Counted from the stretch's first letter, positions 25,346 to 34,760 are shown. The stretch is DNA of 64,000 nucleotides from Lutimaribacter pacificus (GCF_900142185.1 NZ_FQZZ01000011.1:27366-91365); one strand, 5' to 3'. Translations and numbers: made by a program. The notes: generated by a model from the sequence alone, not told the origin.

Positions 25346-25464
25346 CCGTAAAGCGCGGCCCGCACATCACAGGATGGCGTCCGGCAAAGTCCCCTGGAAG
25401 CGCAGGCATAAAAAAACCCCGAGTACGTCACAAACTGTTTGACTAGCCGACGCTCTTTGCAGTT

Positions 25465-26523
25465 ATGTCTGACAAACAGACGATAAAACATCGCGGCGCC
25501 AAGGGGGAGTTTCACTTTGCATATGATGACTTGCATCAACCTGCCGACGATGGCGTCGACATGAAAATTCATCAGGAACTTATCGTTTTCATCATCTGGG
25601 CGATCAGTTTCGTTGCGCTTTCCGTCGCGCTTCCGAACTTCTTTACCGAAGGGAACCTGATTAGCCTGTTACGCAGTGTTTCGGTTCTGGGAATTCTCGC
25701 GATCGGGATGGCCATCGTTGTGATCGGCCGTGGGATCGACCTGGCGATGGTTGCGACGATGGCGGTTTCCGTCGCTGGGGCGATCGTGCTGCTTCAGCAG
25801 GGCTACAGTATTCCCGTCGCGCTTCTGGCCGGTTTTGTTTTCGCCGTTCTTGTCGGCACGGTCTCGGGCATTCTGATCGCCTATGTCGAGATTCCGGCAC
25901 TGTTTGCCACACTGGCCATGGGGTTGTTCATCTACGGGGTGGGCCGCTTCGGGTTCTTCAACCAGGATATCGTCCTGATCCCGCCAGAGGGGGGCAGCCT
26001 GAGCTGGCTTGGTGCCGGTCGTGTGTTCGGCATTCCGGTCTCGATTCTGTTCCTGCTTTTGTTTGCCGGGCTTGTGGCGCTTTTCCTGCGATATGCGCGG
26101 ATCGGCCGGTTCATTCATGCGATCGGCGACAACCCGTCCACGGCACGGATTACCGGTTTGCCGGTGCGCAAGCTCTATGTGCTTTCCTATATCCTGTCGT
26201 CGACCATCGCCTATTGCGCAGGGATCATCACGGCGACGGGCGTTGGCAGCATGAACACGCGTATCGTGAACTCGACCATGCTCTACGATGTCATTCTCGT
26301 TGTCGTCATCGGGGGGATTTCGCTGTCGGGCGGCAAGGGGGGCGTGCGGAACGTTCTTGTGGGGACGTTGCTGATCGGCACGTTGCTGAATGCAATGACG
26401 ATCATGGATATCCAGTACACTGTGCAGAACGTGATCAAGAGCATGATCCTGCTGATCGCAATCATCGTTGACAGCCTGCTTAACCCCCGGGACGAGCAGA
26501 CCGCGCAACAAGGAGATATCTGA
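25465..26523 (+). CDS. Sugar-type ABC transporter permease (RbsC family)
   Basis: A 352-residue inner-membrane permease of the ribose/xylose (CUT2) type, with about ten hydrophobic helices; typical RbsC signatures are RSVSVLGILAIGMAIVVIGR plus GIDLAMVA, and the C-terminal VVIGGISLSGGKGGVRNVLV. It begins an operon with a binding protein, a fused permease, an SMP-30-like protein and the ATPase. The start is uncertain: MSDKQT at 25465 gives a 32-residue hydrophilic extension unusual for RbsC, while MKIHQEL at 25561 begins where relatives begin. Neither has a strong ribosome site. The IS110 remnant just upstream may have altered this 5' end. Confidence 0.87.
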   Translation: MSDKQTIKHRGAKGEFHFAYDDLHQPADDGVDMKIHQELIVFIIWAISFVALSVALPNFFTEGNLISLLRSVSVLGILAIGMAIVVIGRGIDLAMVATMAVSVAGAIVLLQQGYSIPVALLAGFVFAVLVGTVSGILIAYVEIPALFATLAMGLFIYGVGRFGFFNQDIVLIPPEGGSLSWLGAGRVFGIPVSILFLLLFAGLVALFLRYARIGRFIHAIGDNPSTARITGLPVRKLYVLSYILSSTIAYCAGIITATGVGSMNTRIVNSTMLYDVILVVVIGGISLSGGKGGVRNVLVGTLLIGTLLNAMTIMDIQYTVQNVIKSMILLIAIIVDSLLNPRDEQTAQQGDI

Positions 26524-26581
26524 TTTCCCGCGAAAAACGGGATTTTGTGGAAATACCAAACCAATGGGAGGACTTGACGTT

Positions 26582-27592
26582 ATGCGCTCATTCACAAGAG
26601 CTATCTGTACGGCCATCGGACTGGCCGCGTTTGCAGCAGGAACCGCGGCCTTAGCCGATGGTATCGTTGACCCCGATCGCGCGGGGTATCAGGAAACGTT
26701 CAAAGGCAGGAAAGTCGCCTTTCTTCCGATCTCGATGGGGTTCGACCTGAGCCAGGCCTGGAGCCATCAGCTTGAAACCCAGGCGAACGAGCTTGGATAC
26801 GGTTATGAGGTGCGCGACCCGAACTGGAGCACCGATGCCGGTGCGCAGGCGCTGACGCAACTTATCTCGGAAAAGCCGGACGTGATCGTGGTACAGAACC
26901 CCGACATCCAGTCCTATGCGCGTCTTCTGAAGCAGGCAGAGAGAGCAGGGATCTACGTTCTGCAGATCAACATGAAATCCGCTTACCTGACAGAAGGTTA
27001 TGTCGGCAGCGATTACAACCGCCTGGGGGAAATGGCCGCCGAACGGATTGTCGAGCAATGCGGTGAGGGAAGCGGCAAATCGGGCAAGGTTTCCATCGTG
27101 CAGGGCGTTCTGACAGGCGGCGCTTCGGTCTATCAGATCGAGGGGGTGTCGCGCGTCTTCGCCGAGCATCCCGAAATCGAGGTGGTTTCGAACCAGGCCG
27201 CCGACTGGGATGCCTCGAAGGCCAAGGCCATCACCCAGACGGTTTTGCAGCAGCATCCCGACCTTTGTGGCGTGATCGGTTTCTGGGATGGCATGGACAC
27301 CGGTTCGGCCGCGGCGATCAAGGAAGCCGGAAAGACCGACGATGTCTATATCATCACCTCGGGCGGTGGCGCTACGTCGGCCTGCGATGCCGTAAGCGGT
27401 GACGTGTTCGACGCGCTGATCAACTATGACGCAATGGGGCAGGGCCGGGATCTGAACACGATGGTCAAGACCCTTCTCCAGCTCAAGCCCGAAGCGGGCT
27501 CGGTAAAGATCCTTCAGTATTCCCCGCTGACGGTCCTGACAAAGGACAGCCTGCAGGCCAACAGCTGCTGGAGCCTGCCGGAAGGCCGGTAA
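26582..27592 (+). CDS. Sugar-binding periplasmic protein (RbsB/Peripla_BP_4 type)
   Basis: A 336-residue periplasmic substrate-binding protein for the ABC importer. The signal peptide (MRSFTRAICTAIGLAAFAAG, cut near ALADG) is followed by a type I binding fold: KVAFLPISMGFDLSQAWSHQ, SEKPDVIVVQNPD, a hinge near GVLTGGASVYQIEGV, and the second lobe DLCGVIGFWDGMDTGSAAAI. The ATG at 26582 has a strong GGGAGGACTT site; the longer frame to 26468 overlaps the previous gene. It lies 58 bp after the permease gene. The ligand may be a sugar or sugar lactone, judged from the SMP-30 partners. Confidence 0.9.
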   Translation: MRSFTRAICTAIGLAAFAAGTAALADGIVDPDRAGYQETFKGRKVAFLPISMGFDLSQAWSHQLETQANELGYGYEVRDPNWSTDAGAQALTQLISEKPDVIVVQNPDIQSYARLLKQAERAGIYVLQINMKSAYLTEGYVGSDYNRLGEMAAERIVEQCGEGSGKSGKVSIVQGVLTGGASVYQIEGVSRVFAEHPEIEVVSNQAADWDASKAKAITQTVLQQHPDLCGVIGFWDGMDTGSAAAIKEAGKTDDVYIITSGGGATSACDAVSGDVFDALINYDAMGQGRDLNTMVKTLLQLKPEAGSVKILQYSPLTVLTKDSLQANSCWSLPEGR

Positions 27593-27609
27593 ACCGTCTT
27601 GTAGAGTGA

Positions 27610-27643
27610 GAACCCGGCTTTCATGACCTTCGTGGCCGGGTTC
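27610..27643 (+). terminator. Intergenic hairpin after the binding-protein gene
   Basis: GAACCCGGC and GCCGGGTTC form a perfect 9-bp stem around a 16-nt loop, without a T run, between the binding-protein stop and the fused-permease gene. Such hairpins commonly protect binding-protein mRNA and reduce read-through, raising its level over the membrane subunits. That role is inferred. Confidence 0.55.
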
Positions 27644-27669
27644 GCCATCCCCTCTTTCTGGGTAGGAAT

Positions 27670-29838
27670 ATGACTGCGAACACTCCCAATCCGGGCGCGG
27701 CTATCGGTGCACGGAAGAAATCTCTGGCAAGCCAGCTGATCCGACTGCGCTATGATCTGATACCGGATCACCTTCTGGGTGAAATTCTGGCCAAGAAGTG
27801 GGTTGAGAATGTAGCGCCATTCCTTTTCATGGTGTTGACGATCGCGTTGTTCGGCAGCCTGATCGATGGCTTTTTCGCACCTTCGAGCATTGTCAACATG
27901 GTGCGCCAGCTTGGCGAGTTCGGGTTGATCGTATTGGCGATGATGCTTGTCATCGGAGCGGGGGGCATCGACCTGTCGGTCGGGTCCAATTTCGCACTGG
28001 CGAATTTCGTTGCCTTGGCGACCATGCACATTCTGGGCTGGCCGGTCTGGGCTGCGCTGATGGCCACATTGGCCGCCTGCGCGTTCGTCGGGCTGCTGAA
28101 CGGTTTTCTTGTGGGGTTGTTGCGTCTCCGCGCCTTCCTGACGACGTTGGTCACGCTTATCATCGTGCGCGCCGTGGTGGATATGCTGCTGCTTCGGCAT
28201 GCGGTGTCGATCTCGGCGGGGTTTCCCGACTCGTTGGTTTGGGATTTCATTGCGATGGGATCGGTTTTCGGTATTCCGTTCAGCGCCATCGTTCTGCTGG
28301 TCGCTGCTCTGGTCATTCACGTCCTGCTTACGCGCACACGGCCGGGCTGGCGGATCATGGCTGTCGGCGGATCGCGCCGTTCGGCACATAACTCGGGCAT
28401 TTCGGTGCGCTGGACCGTCTTTGGTACCTATGTGGGCGCGGGCGTTCTGGTTGGCATGGCGGGGTTCATGTATGCCGCACGTTTGTCGAGCGCTGGCGCC
28501 GATGCCGGCATGGGGCTGGAACTGGCGGCCCTGACCGCCGCTGTTCTGGGCGGTAATGCGCTTGGTGGCGGGCGGGCGTCCTCGGCCAAAGCGATCATGG
28601 GGGCGATCACGGTTCTTGTCGTGACCAACAGCGTCATTCGCATGGGGATGCCGAGCGGCGTCGGCTCCATCGCCCTGGGGGCGGTCCTGCTGCTGGCTGC
28701 GACGCTCGATGTGAGGTTCCTGAAGAACCGCTACAAGCTGCTGGCCAGTGTCTACGTCTCACCCGTAGTGAACGAACTTCCCCCGGCGCCGCCGACGCAG
28801 GCGGGGTCCGGCTCGGCCTACGAGGTCAATGACCGGCTGCATGATGTCGAACTGATCGGGCTTGGCGAAATCGAGGCGCCCGAGGATGTGATCCTGGACC
28901 GCAACGACAACCTTTATTGCGGGTCGCGTCAGGGTGACATCGTCCGGTTCCTTGCGCCGGACTATAAGAAGAAAGAGATTTTCGCCCATATCGGCGGGCA
29001 GCCGCTGGGTCTGGCCTTTGACCGCGACGACAATCTGTACGTTTGCGTGGGCGGTATGGGACTCTACTACATCACGCCCGAGAGGGAGGTGGTGAAGGCG
29101 ACCGATGAGACCAATCGGACACCTTTCTCGATCAACGACGATTCCCGGCTGAGGCTGGCGGACGATCTGGATATCGCGCCCGACGGGCGGGTGTTTTTCT
29201 CGGAGGGGACAATCCGTTACGAGATGCATGACTGGCCGGTGGATTCCATCGAGGCCAGGGGCAATGGCCGTATTCTCTGTTACGATCCGCGTGATGGATC
29301 GACCAAGACGGTCGTTCGGAACATCCGCTTTGCCAACGGTGTCTGTGTCTCGTTCGACGGCAAGTCCGTGCTTTATGCAGAAACCTTCGGCTGCACCATC
29401 AAACGCTACTGGATCGAGGGGCCGAAGGCCGGCACGGTCGAGACCATTATCGGCGCGCTTCCGGGGCACCCGGACAATATCAACCGGGCATCGGACGGGA
29501 ATTACTGGCTTGCCCTGGTCGGGATGCGCACGCCCGCGATGGATCTGGCGGCCGAAATGCCCGGCTTTCGGCGGCGGATGTCGCGGCGTGTGGCGCAGGA
29601 TGAATGGATCTATCCGAACATCAACACCGGTTGCGTGGTGAAGTTCGACGAAGAGGGCAACATCCTTGAGGCGCTGTGGGATCAGGCGGGCGCCAACCAC
29701 CCGATGATCACCTCGATGCGTGAGCACAAGGGCTCGTTGTTTCTTGGGGGGCTGTCCAACAACAGAATCGGACGCTATCGCCTGAAAGACGCCGACCCCG
29801 ACTGGACTTCTTGCGATCACTACTGGGGGAAGAAATGA
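27670..29838 (+). CDS. RbsC-type ABC permease fused to an SMP-30/gluconolactonase-like domain
   Basis: A 722-residue fusion. Residues 1 to about 355 are a CUT2 permease: LGEFGLIVLAMMLVIGAGGI, DLSVGSNFALA, LRAFLTTLVTLIIVRAVVD and LTAAVLGGNALGGGRASSAK. After a Pro-rich linker (PPAPPTQAG), residues about 380-722 are a six-bladed propeller of the SMP-30/strictosidine-synthase-like type: EAPEDVILDRNDNLYCGSRQ, LADDLDIAPDGRVFFSEGT, VRNIRFANGVCVSFDGKSVL and GHPDNINRASDGNYWLALVG. Relatives hydrolyse sugar lactones. Since the permease C-terminus is normally cytoplasmic, the propeller probably acts on incoming substrate (inference). Its stop overlaps the next start (ATGA). Confidence 0.88.
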   Translation: MTANTPNPGAAIGARKKSLASQLIRLRYDLIPDHLLGEILAKKWVENVAPFLFMVLTIALFGSLIDGFFAPSSIVNMVRQLGEFGLIVLAMMLVIGAGGIDLSVGSNFALANFVALATMHILGWPVWAALMATLAACAFVGLLNGFLVGLLRLRAFLTTLVTLIIVRAVVDMLLLRHAVSISAGFPDSLVWDFIAMGSVFGIPFSAIVLLVAALVIHVLLTRTRPGWRIMAVGGSRRSAHNSGISVRWTVFGTYVGAGVLVGMAGFMYAARLSSAGADAGMGLELAALTAAVLGGNALGGGRASSAKAIMGAITVLVVTNSVIRMGMPSGVGSIALGAVLLLAATLDVRFLKNRYKLLASVYVSPVVNELPPAPPTQAGSGSAYEVNDRLHDVELIGLGEIEAPEDVILDRNDNLYCGSRQGDIVRFLAPDYKKKEIFAHIGGQPLGLAFDRDDNLYVCVGGMGLYYITPEREVVKATDETNRTPFSINDDSRLRLADDLDIAPDGRVFFSEGTIRYEMHDWPVDSIEARGNGRILCYDPRDGSTKTVVRNIRFANGVCVSFDGKSVLYAETFGCTIKRYWIEGPKAGTVETIIGALPGHPDNINRASDGNYWLALVGMRTPAMDLAAEMPGFRRRMSRRVAQDEWIYPNINTGCVVKFDEEGNILEALWDQAGANHPMITSMREHKGSLFLGGLSNNRIGRYRLKDADPDWTSCDHYWGKK

Positions 29839-30899
29839 GCGTTTTTCGCCGGGTGTTCAATGAACTGACAGGGCGCGGTGACGCATCGGTCCGGGTGCCG
29901 CTGCTGGATGGGGCGTTGCGGCCGAACCAGGATATCGAAGAAGCAGATACCGTCTGCGAAGCGGAAGCGCCTGATAACGTGGTTTCCTATCGCGGCGAGG
30001 TGGTTTTCTCGTCGGGTTCGAAAATCCTTAAAAGCGATGGGCAGACCGTTCTGGAAGCTCCGGCTGCGATTACGGCGCTTGCCGTTTCCCCCGATGACCG
30101 GCTTGCCGTCGGGCTGGACGGGGCGGGCGTCATGATCGTTGCGCCGGACGGGGCCGAGACGCGGGTTTGCAGTCATCTGGAAAATCCGACGGCCTTGCTT
30201 TTTCTCGATGATGCGCTGGTCGTTGCGAACGGATCGGCGAACAATCGCAACGCCGACTGGAAGCGCGATCTTATGGAAGGCGGACGGGCCGGTCTTGGAA
30301 CAGGGTCGGTCTGGTTGAGCCGGGAAGGTCAGGAGACGGAGATTGCCAATGGTCTTGGCTATCCTTATGGACTCGCGCTTGCGCAGGATGGGCGGCTTGT
30401 CGTTTCCGAGGGATGGAAGCACAGGCTGCTGGCGATCGATCCGAACCGTCCCGAGAGGCGGGAAGAACTGTATTCCGATCTGCCCGCCTATCCCGCGCGT
30501 CTGGCCAGGGCAGAGGGCGGTGGATACTGGCTGGCCGCTTTCGCGCCACGCAGCCAGATGGTTGAATTCGTGCTGCGCGAAGCAGGGTACCGGAACCGGA
30601 TGGTCGCGGAGATTCATCCCGATCACTGGGTGGCCCCGTCGATGAAAAGTCGTCAGTCGTTTCTGGAACCGCTGCAGGGCGGGGGCGTGAAGCAGCTGGG
30701 CATTCTCAAACCGTGGGCGCCGAGCTGGTCCTACGGGCTGGTTATCCGGCTGGGCGAGGATTTCATTCCCGTGTCCAGCCATCACAGCCGCGCTGACGGA
30801 ACCCATCACGGGGTGACGAGCGTTCTGCAGGACGGCAACCGCCTTTACGTCGCCAGCCGGGGCGGAAACAAGATCCTATCTCTGCATATCGGGGGCTGA
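29835..30899 (+). CDS. SMP-30/gluconolactonase-like protein
   Basis: A 354-residue beta-propeller protein without signal peptide, distantly like the preceding fused domain: AITALAVSPDDRLAVGLDGA, LENPTALLFLDDALVVANGS, LGYPYGLALAQDGRLVVSEG and GVTSVLQDGNRLYVASRGGN are repeated blade motifs. It is probably a cytoplasmic lactonase or a sensor-like partner of the importer. The ATG at 29835 overlaps the previous stop; the longer frame to 29811 lies inside that gene. Two consecutive propellers in one importer operon suggest a lactone or a substrate that is lactonised during catabolism. Active-site metal ligands cannot be assigned by eye. Confidence 0.75.
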   Translation: MSVFRRVFNELTGRGDASVRVPLLDGALRPNQDIEEADTVCEAEAPDNVVSYRGEVVFSSGSKILKSDGQTVLEAPAAITALAVSPDDRLAVGLDGAGVMIVAPDGAETRVCSHLENPTALLFLDDALVVANGSANNRNADWKRDLMEGGRAGLGTGSVWLSREGQETEIANGLGYPYGLALAQDGRLVVSEGWKHRLLAIDPNRPERREELYSDLPAYPARLARAEGGGYWLAAFAPRSQMVEFVLREAGYRNRMVAEIHPDHWVAPSMKSRQSFLEPLQGGGVKQLGILKPWAPSWSYGLVIRLGEDFIPVSSHHSRADGTHHGVTSVLQDGNRLYVASRGGNKILSLHIGG

Positions 30900-30901
30900 C
30901 C

Positions 30902-32401
30902 GTGACCGACATTCTGGAGCTAAAGAATGTGACGAAGGACTATCGCGGCGTCTACGCCGTCAAGTCCGTCGACTTCACGCTGAAAAAAGGCGAAATACAC
31001 GCGCTTCTCGGCGAAAACGGAGCGGGGAAGTCCACGCTGACCAAGATCATCGCAGGCGCGGTCGCGCCCAGCAGCGGCGAGATGCTGATCGACGGTGCCC
31101 CGACCAGTTTCGCGGCGCCGAAGGACGCCCTCGCCGCCGGGATCGTGATGGTCTACCAGGAAAACAGCCTGGTGCCGGCCCTGACTGTTGCGCAGAATAT
31201 CTATGTCGGACGCGAGCGGTTTTACAATCGCCTGCGGGGTATCAACATTGCTGCCCAGCAGCTTATGCAATCGCTGAACTTCAACGTCGATCCGACGGCA
31301 ACGGTAGCCACGCTCGGGGCCGCGCAAAAACAGATGGTCGAAATTGCGCGCGCCGTCAGCCAGAACGCGCGGGTCGTGATATTTGACGAGCCGACGGCCA
31401 CCCTGACGCCCGAAGAGAAGCATCACTTTTTCGGGCTGATGCGGCGCCTCAAGCAGTCGGGTGTCGCGATCATCTTTATCAGCCATGCGCTGGAAGAGGC
31501 GTTGAACTATGCCGACCGGATCACCGTTTTGCGCGATGGCGAGATGGTGACAAACGGCCGTACGGACGCGTTCGACCGGGATTCGATCATTCGCGCAATG
31601 GTCGGGCGCACGCTGTCGAAGGACATCTATGGCACCGCTGCCGAGGAGCGCAGCATTCGCAAGCCGGGCAAGAAGGTTCTGAGCGTCTCCAACCTGTCGA
31701 TGGCGAATCTGGTGAAAAGCAATTCGTTTTCCGTGTTCGGCGGGCAGGTAACGGGCATATTCGGGCTGATCGGATCGGGCCGGACGGAAACAGCCAAGAT
31801 CATAGCGGGTGTTCTGAAACGCGATTTCTTTCACGGTGGGGAGGTTCATTTCCACGATCAGAGCGTGCGCTATATCACGCCGCAGCCTGCCGTAAGGGAC
31901 GGGATCGTTTACGTGACCGAAGATCGCAAGCTCGAAGGATTTTTCGAGGCGATGTCGATCGGTGAAAACATCGGGATGGGCGATCAGGCGATCAATGGTG
32001 GGCCTCTTTCGGTCTACTCGATGGTGCGGGTCAGGCGGCTGGCCGGGGAATGGATCAAGTCGCTTAACATCCGCGCGATCAACGAAGATGCGAAGGTGAT
32101 CGAACTGTCTGGCGGGAACCAGCAGAAGGTCGTAATCGCGAAGTCACTGGTACAGCATCCCAAGCTCATCATTTTCGACGAGCCGACGCGCGGTGTCGAT
32201 GTGGGCGCGATCGTGGAGATTCACAACTTCATCAACAGTCTGGCGGATGCCGGTCTGGCGGTGGTTGTCATTTCGTCCTATCTGCCCGAGATCCTCGCGA
32301 TTTCAGATCGGGTTCTGGTCATGCGCAATGGACGTATCGTCGAAGAGTTCGACGGGGAAACGACGACCGAGGAAAAGATCATGTACGCCGCCGTGCATTG
32401 A
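30902..32401 (+). CDS. Sugar ABC transporter ATP-binding protein (RbsA/XylG type)
   Basis: A 499-residue protein with two ATPase domains in tandem, as in CUT2 importers. Domain 1 has Walker A GENGAGKST (about residue 40) and Walker B VVIFDEPTATLTPEE. Domain 2 has the family-typical degenerate Walker A (GLIGSGRTETAK), signature LSGGNQQK and LIIFDEPTRGVDVGA. It energises the two permeases encoded upstream. The start is a GTG at 30902, two bases after the preceding stop. It is the last gene of the operon and is followed by a strong terminator. Confidence 0.93.
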   Translation: MTDILELKNVTKDYRGVYAVKSVDFTLKKGEIHALLGENGAGKSTLTKIIAGAVAPSSGEMLIDGAPTSFAAPKDALAAGIVMVYQENSLVPALTVAQNIYVGRERFYNRLRGINIAAQQLMQSLNFNVDPTATVATLGAAQKQMVEIARAVSQNARVVIFDEPTATLTPEEKHHFFGLMRRLKQSGVAIIFISHALEEALNYADRITVLRDGEMVTNGRTDAFDRDSIIRAMVGRTLSKDIYGTAAEERSIRKPGKKVLSVSNLSMANLVKSNSFSVFGGQVTGIFGLIGSGRTETAKIIAGVLKRDFFHGGEVHFHDQSVRYITPQPAVRDGIVYVTEDRKLEGFFEAMSIGENIGMGDQAINGGPLSVYSMVRVRRLAGEWIKSLNIRAINEDAKVIELSGGNQQKVVIAKSLVQHPKLIIFDEPTRGVDVGAIVEIHNFINSLADAGLAVVVISSYLPEILAISDRVLVMRNGRIVEEFDGETTTEEKIMYAAVH

Positions 32402-32478
32402 GGAGCGCAGGCCTCGATCCGGGGAGTGATAGGCTGCTTCCCGGACCTGAGACACGATTCCGATACCAGTCTGGCAGC

Positions 32479-32526
32479 AAGGCCGGCATGGGTCGCAGGC
32501 AGAATACGGCGACCCAAGCCGGCCTT
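32479..32526. terminator. Bidirectional terminator between the sugar ABC and CoA-transferase genes
   Basis: A long inverted repeat: AAGGCCGGC plus GGGTCGC pair with GCGACCC plus GCCGGCCTT. The two stem blocks are separated by an AT/AA mismatch and closed by a 12-nt loop. It lies between the convergent ends at 32401 and 32537, with TTTCT after it on the plus strand. Confidence 0.8.
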
Positions 32527-32536
32527 TCTGTCCGTT

Positions 32537-33745
32537 CTAGCCGATCACGGCCGCGTCGCGAAGCTGGCGGATTCGGTCAGGGTCGATCGAAAGCCTGGTC
32601 AGGACCGCCTCCGTATCGGCGCCGAGCGGACGTGGTATCTCTTGCGGGCTGATGGCCTGACCGTTCACAAGGAAACTGAGAGATGGGACATGGACCGAGT
32701 GATCCACGTCGCCCGTCACCGTCATTCGGCGTGTGATGCCACGAGCGTGCAGATGTTCTTCGGCCAGCGCTTCGTCGAGGCCGCGGACTCGGGCGGCGGG
32801 CACTTTGTGCTCGGCCAGAAGTGCCTCCCATTCAGCGGCAGTTTTCGTCAGGAAGATCGCGTTCAGCTCTGCCCGGAGCGAGGGCGCGTTCGCTGCGCGC
32901 ATTTCGGAGGTTGCATAGCGTGTATCCTCGAGGATGTCGCCCCGGCCGAGCGCATGACAGAGCCGGGCGAATTGCGCGTCATTGTTGGCCGCCAGCATCA
33001 GCAGGCCGTCGGGTGTCTCGAACGCGCCGGAGGAGGGGCTGGCGCTCCACGCTTCGTTGCCGTTCGGGGCAGGCACCCAGCCGGAAGACAAATGCTGTGT
33101 CATGAGCGACGCCATGAGCATCAGTGCCGTGTCCAGCATTGCCACGTCGAGCTGCACGCTGGTTCCGGTGCGCCGCACCTCGTGCAGGCCCGAGACGATG
33201 GCAAGGGCGGCGTTCATCCCGGTGGCATAGTCGACATAGGGGGCCCCGACCTTGGTCGGGCCGCCTTCGGCTGTGCCGGTGGTCTTCATGATGCCGCACA
33301 TGCCCTGGATGATGTGATCGTAGGCGGGGCGTGGCGCGAAGGGGCCGGTCTGCCCGTAGGCAGAGATCGAGCAATAGAGGATCTTCGGGTTCAGCGCCTT
33401 TGTCTCCGCGTAGCCCAGACCGAGGTTTTCGGCCACGCCCGGCTTGAAATTCTCGACGAACACATCGGCATCTGCGACGATCTGCTTCACGATTTCCAGT
33501 CCCGCTTCGGACTTGAGGTCAATCGCGACGGATTTCTTGCCCGCGTTCTGGGTCATGAAACCCAGCCCCATCTTGCGGGCTGACAGGTCCTTGAGCGGCC
33601 CGAGGTCGCGGGTCCAGTCGCCCTGACCGGGTTTCTCGATCTTGATGACCTCGGCCCCCATGAGGGAAAGCAGGTAGGTGGCGTAGGGTCCGGCGAGGAT
33701 CTGGCTCAGGTCAACGACCTTCACACCCTTGAGTGGCTGGAACAT
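32537..33745 (-). CDS. Class III CoA-transferase (CaiB/BaiF family)
   Basis: A 402-residue formyl-CoA-transferase-type enzyme that moves CoA between carboxylic acids. Seen: the N-terminal LKGVKVVDLSQILAGPYATY with GAEVIKIEKPGQGD, NAGKKSVAIDL, YGQTGPFAPRPAYDHIIQG, and GAPYVDYATGMNAALAI, whose Asp corresponds to the catalytic aspartate of the family. It lies 70 bp downstream of the TTT transporter genes on the same strand. The pair suggests import of a carboxylic acid followed by CoA activation. Substrate not determinable. Confidence 0.9.
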   Translation of the reverse strand: MFQPLKGVKVVDLSQILAGPYATYLLSLMGAEVIKIEKPGQGDWTRDLGPLKDLSARKMGLGFMTQNAGKKSVAIDLKSEAGLEIVKQIVADADVFVENFKPGVAENLGLGYAETKALNPKILYCSISAYGQTGPFAPRPAYDHIIQGMCGIMKTTGTAEGGPTKVGAPYVDYATGMNAALAIVSGLHEVRRTGTSVQLDVAMLDTALMLMASLMTQHLSSGWVPAPNGNEAWSASPSSGAFETPDGLLMLAANNDAQFARLCHALGRGDILEDTRYATSEMRAANAPSLRAELNAIFLTKTAAEWEALLAEHKVPAARVRGLDEALAEEHLHARGITRRMTVTGDVDHSVHVPSLSFLVNGQAISPQEIPRPLGADTEAVLTRLSIDPDRIRQLRDAAVIG

Positions 33746-33815
33746 GCGGCCTCTGTCGGTTCGTGTTGGGAAGGACCGCGGGCCATCCGGGGCCCGCGGC
33801 GCGAGGTGGGGCGGA

Positions 33816-34760
33816 TCAGTTTCCGCCGGTCAGGATGACCTTGTTCTTGTCGTAAGTCTCCTGCATCTCCTTCGCCGCGGCCGCAGCATCGTAATACATG
33901 ATCGGGATGTTGGCGGTTTCTGTGACCTTGACGAATTCAGGGTCTGTTTCGGCCGCTTTCAGTGCCGAGCTGATCCGGTCGAGGATTTCCCGCGGAGTGC
34001 CCTTGGGCAGGATGATCACGGTCCGCGTATCCATGGCGAGGGGGAAACCCGCCTCTTCGATGGTCGGCACGTCGGGCGCCGAGGGATGACGAAAGGTCGT
34101 CGTCGGCGCGATTGTCTTGATCTCGTCCGGGTAGCGATAGTGAATCCCGCCCGAGAAGGCGACGGCGACCTGCTTGGCAAGCAGCGTGTTCACCATTTCC
34201 GAGCCCGATTGCACCGGCACGGCATTGGCCTGCAGGCCCTCTTGTTCGGCGATCCGGTCCATGTACATCCGCGCCTCGGCCGACAGGGCGGCATAGGCGA
34301 AGTCGGGGTTTTCCCTGGCCCAGGCGATGAAGCCCGTCAGATCCTCATAGGGTGCGTCCTTCGGTGCGGCGAGGCCGGTCTGATAGGCGGTGATCATCCC
34401 GGCATACTCGAAATCGTCGGGCTTGAAATCGACGCGGTCCATCAGGAAGGGCGCAGCGTTGATCACGGCGTTCGACTGGAACAGGATCGTGTAGCCATCG
34501 GGCGCCATACCCCTGAGCTCGTTCGCTGCCACGGCCCCGCCCGCCCCAGGTTTGTTCACCACGTTGACGGGCTGACCCAGCTGGTCTGCCAGCACCTTGG
34601 CGGAGGCGCGGGCGATGAGGTCGGTCTGCCCGCCTGCGCCGTAGCCCACGAGCATGGTGATCGGCTTAGTCGGATATTCGTCCTGCGCCATGGCCGGAAG
34701 GCCGGTCAGCGCGAGCGCAAGACCCGCTGCTGTGGCCAGAAGCGTGCGTCTGGTTGTCAT
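33816..34760 (-). CDS. TTT transporter solute-binding protein (TctC/Bug family)
   Basis: A 314-residue periplasmic binding protein of the tripartite tricarboxylate transporter family, which captures carboxylates for the TctA/TctB membrane pair. Signal peptide: TTRRTLLATAAGLALALTGL, cut near AMAQDE; the twin Arg is followed by a strongly hydrophobic stretch, so Tat export is possible. Bug motifs: YPTKPITMLVGYGAGGQTDL, NKPGAGGAVAANEL and PDGYTILFQSNA. The ATG at 34760 has a good GGGAGGAACT site and overlaps the tctA stop (ATGA). The frame running up to 35078 lies inside tctA and is chance. Confidence 0.9.
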   Translation of the reverse strand: MTTRRTLLATAAGLALALTGLPAMAQDEYPTKPITMLVGYGAGGQTDLIARASAKVLADQLGQPVNVVNKPGAGGAVAANELRGMAPDGYTILFQSNAVINAAPFLMDRVDFKPDDFEYAGMITAYQTGLAAPKDAPYEDLTGFIAWARENPDFAYAALSAEARMYMDRIAEQEGLQANAVPVQSGSEMVNTLLAKQVAVAFSGGIHYRYPDEIKTIAPTTTFRHPSAPDVPTIEEAGFPLAMDTRTVIILPKGTPREILDRISSALKAAETDPEFVKVTETANIPIMYYDAAAAAKEMQETYDKNKVILTGGN

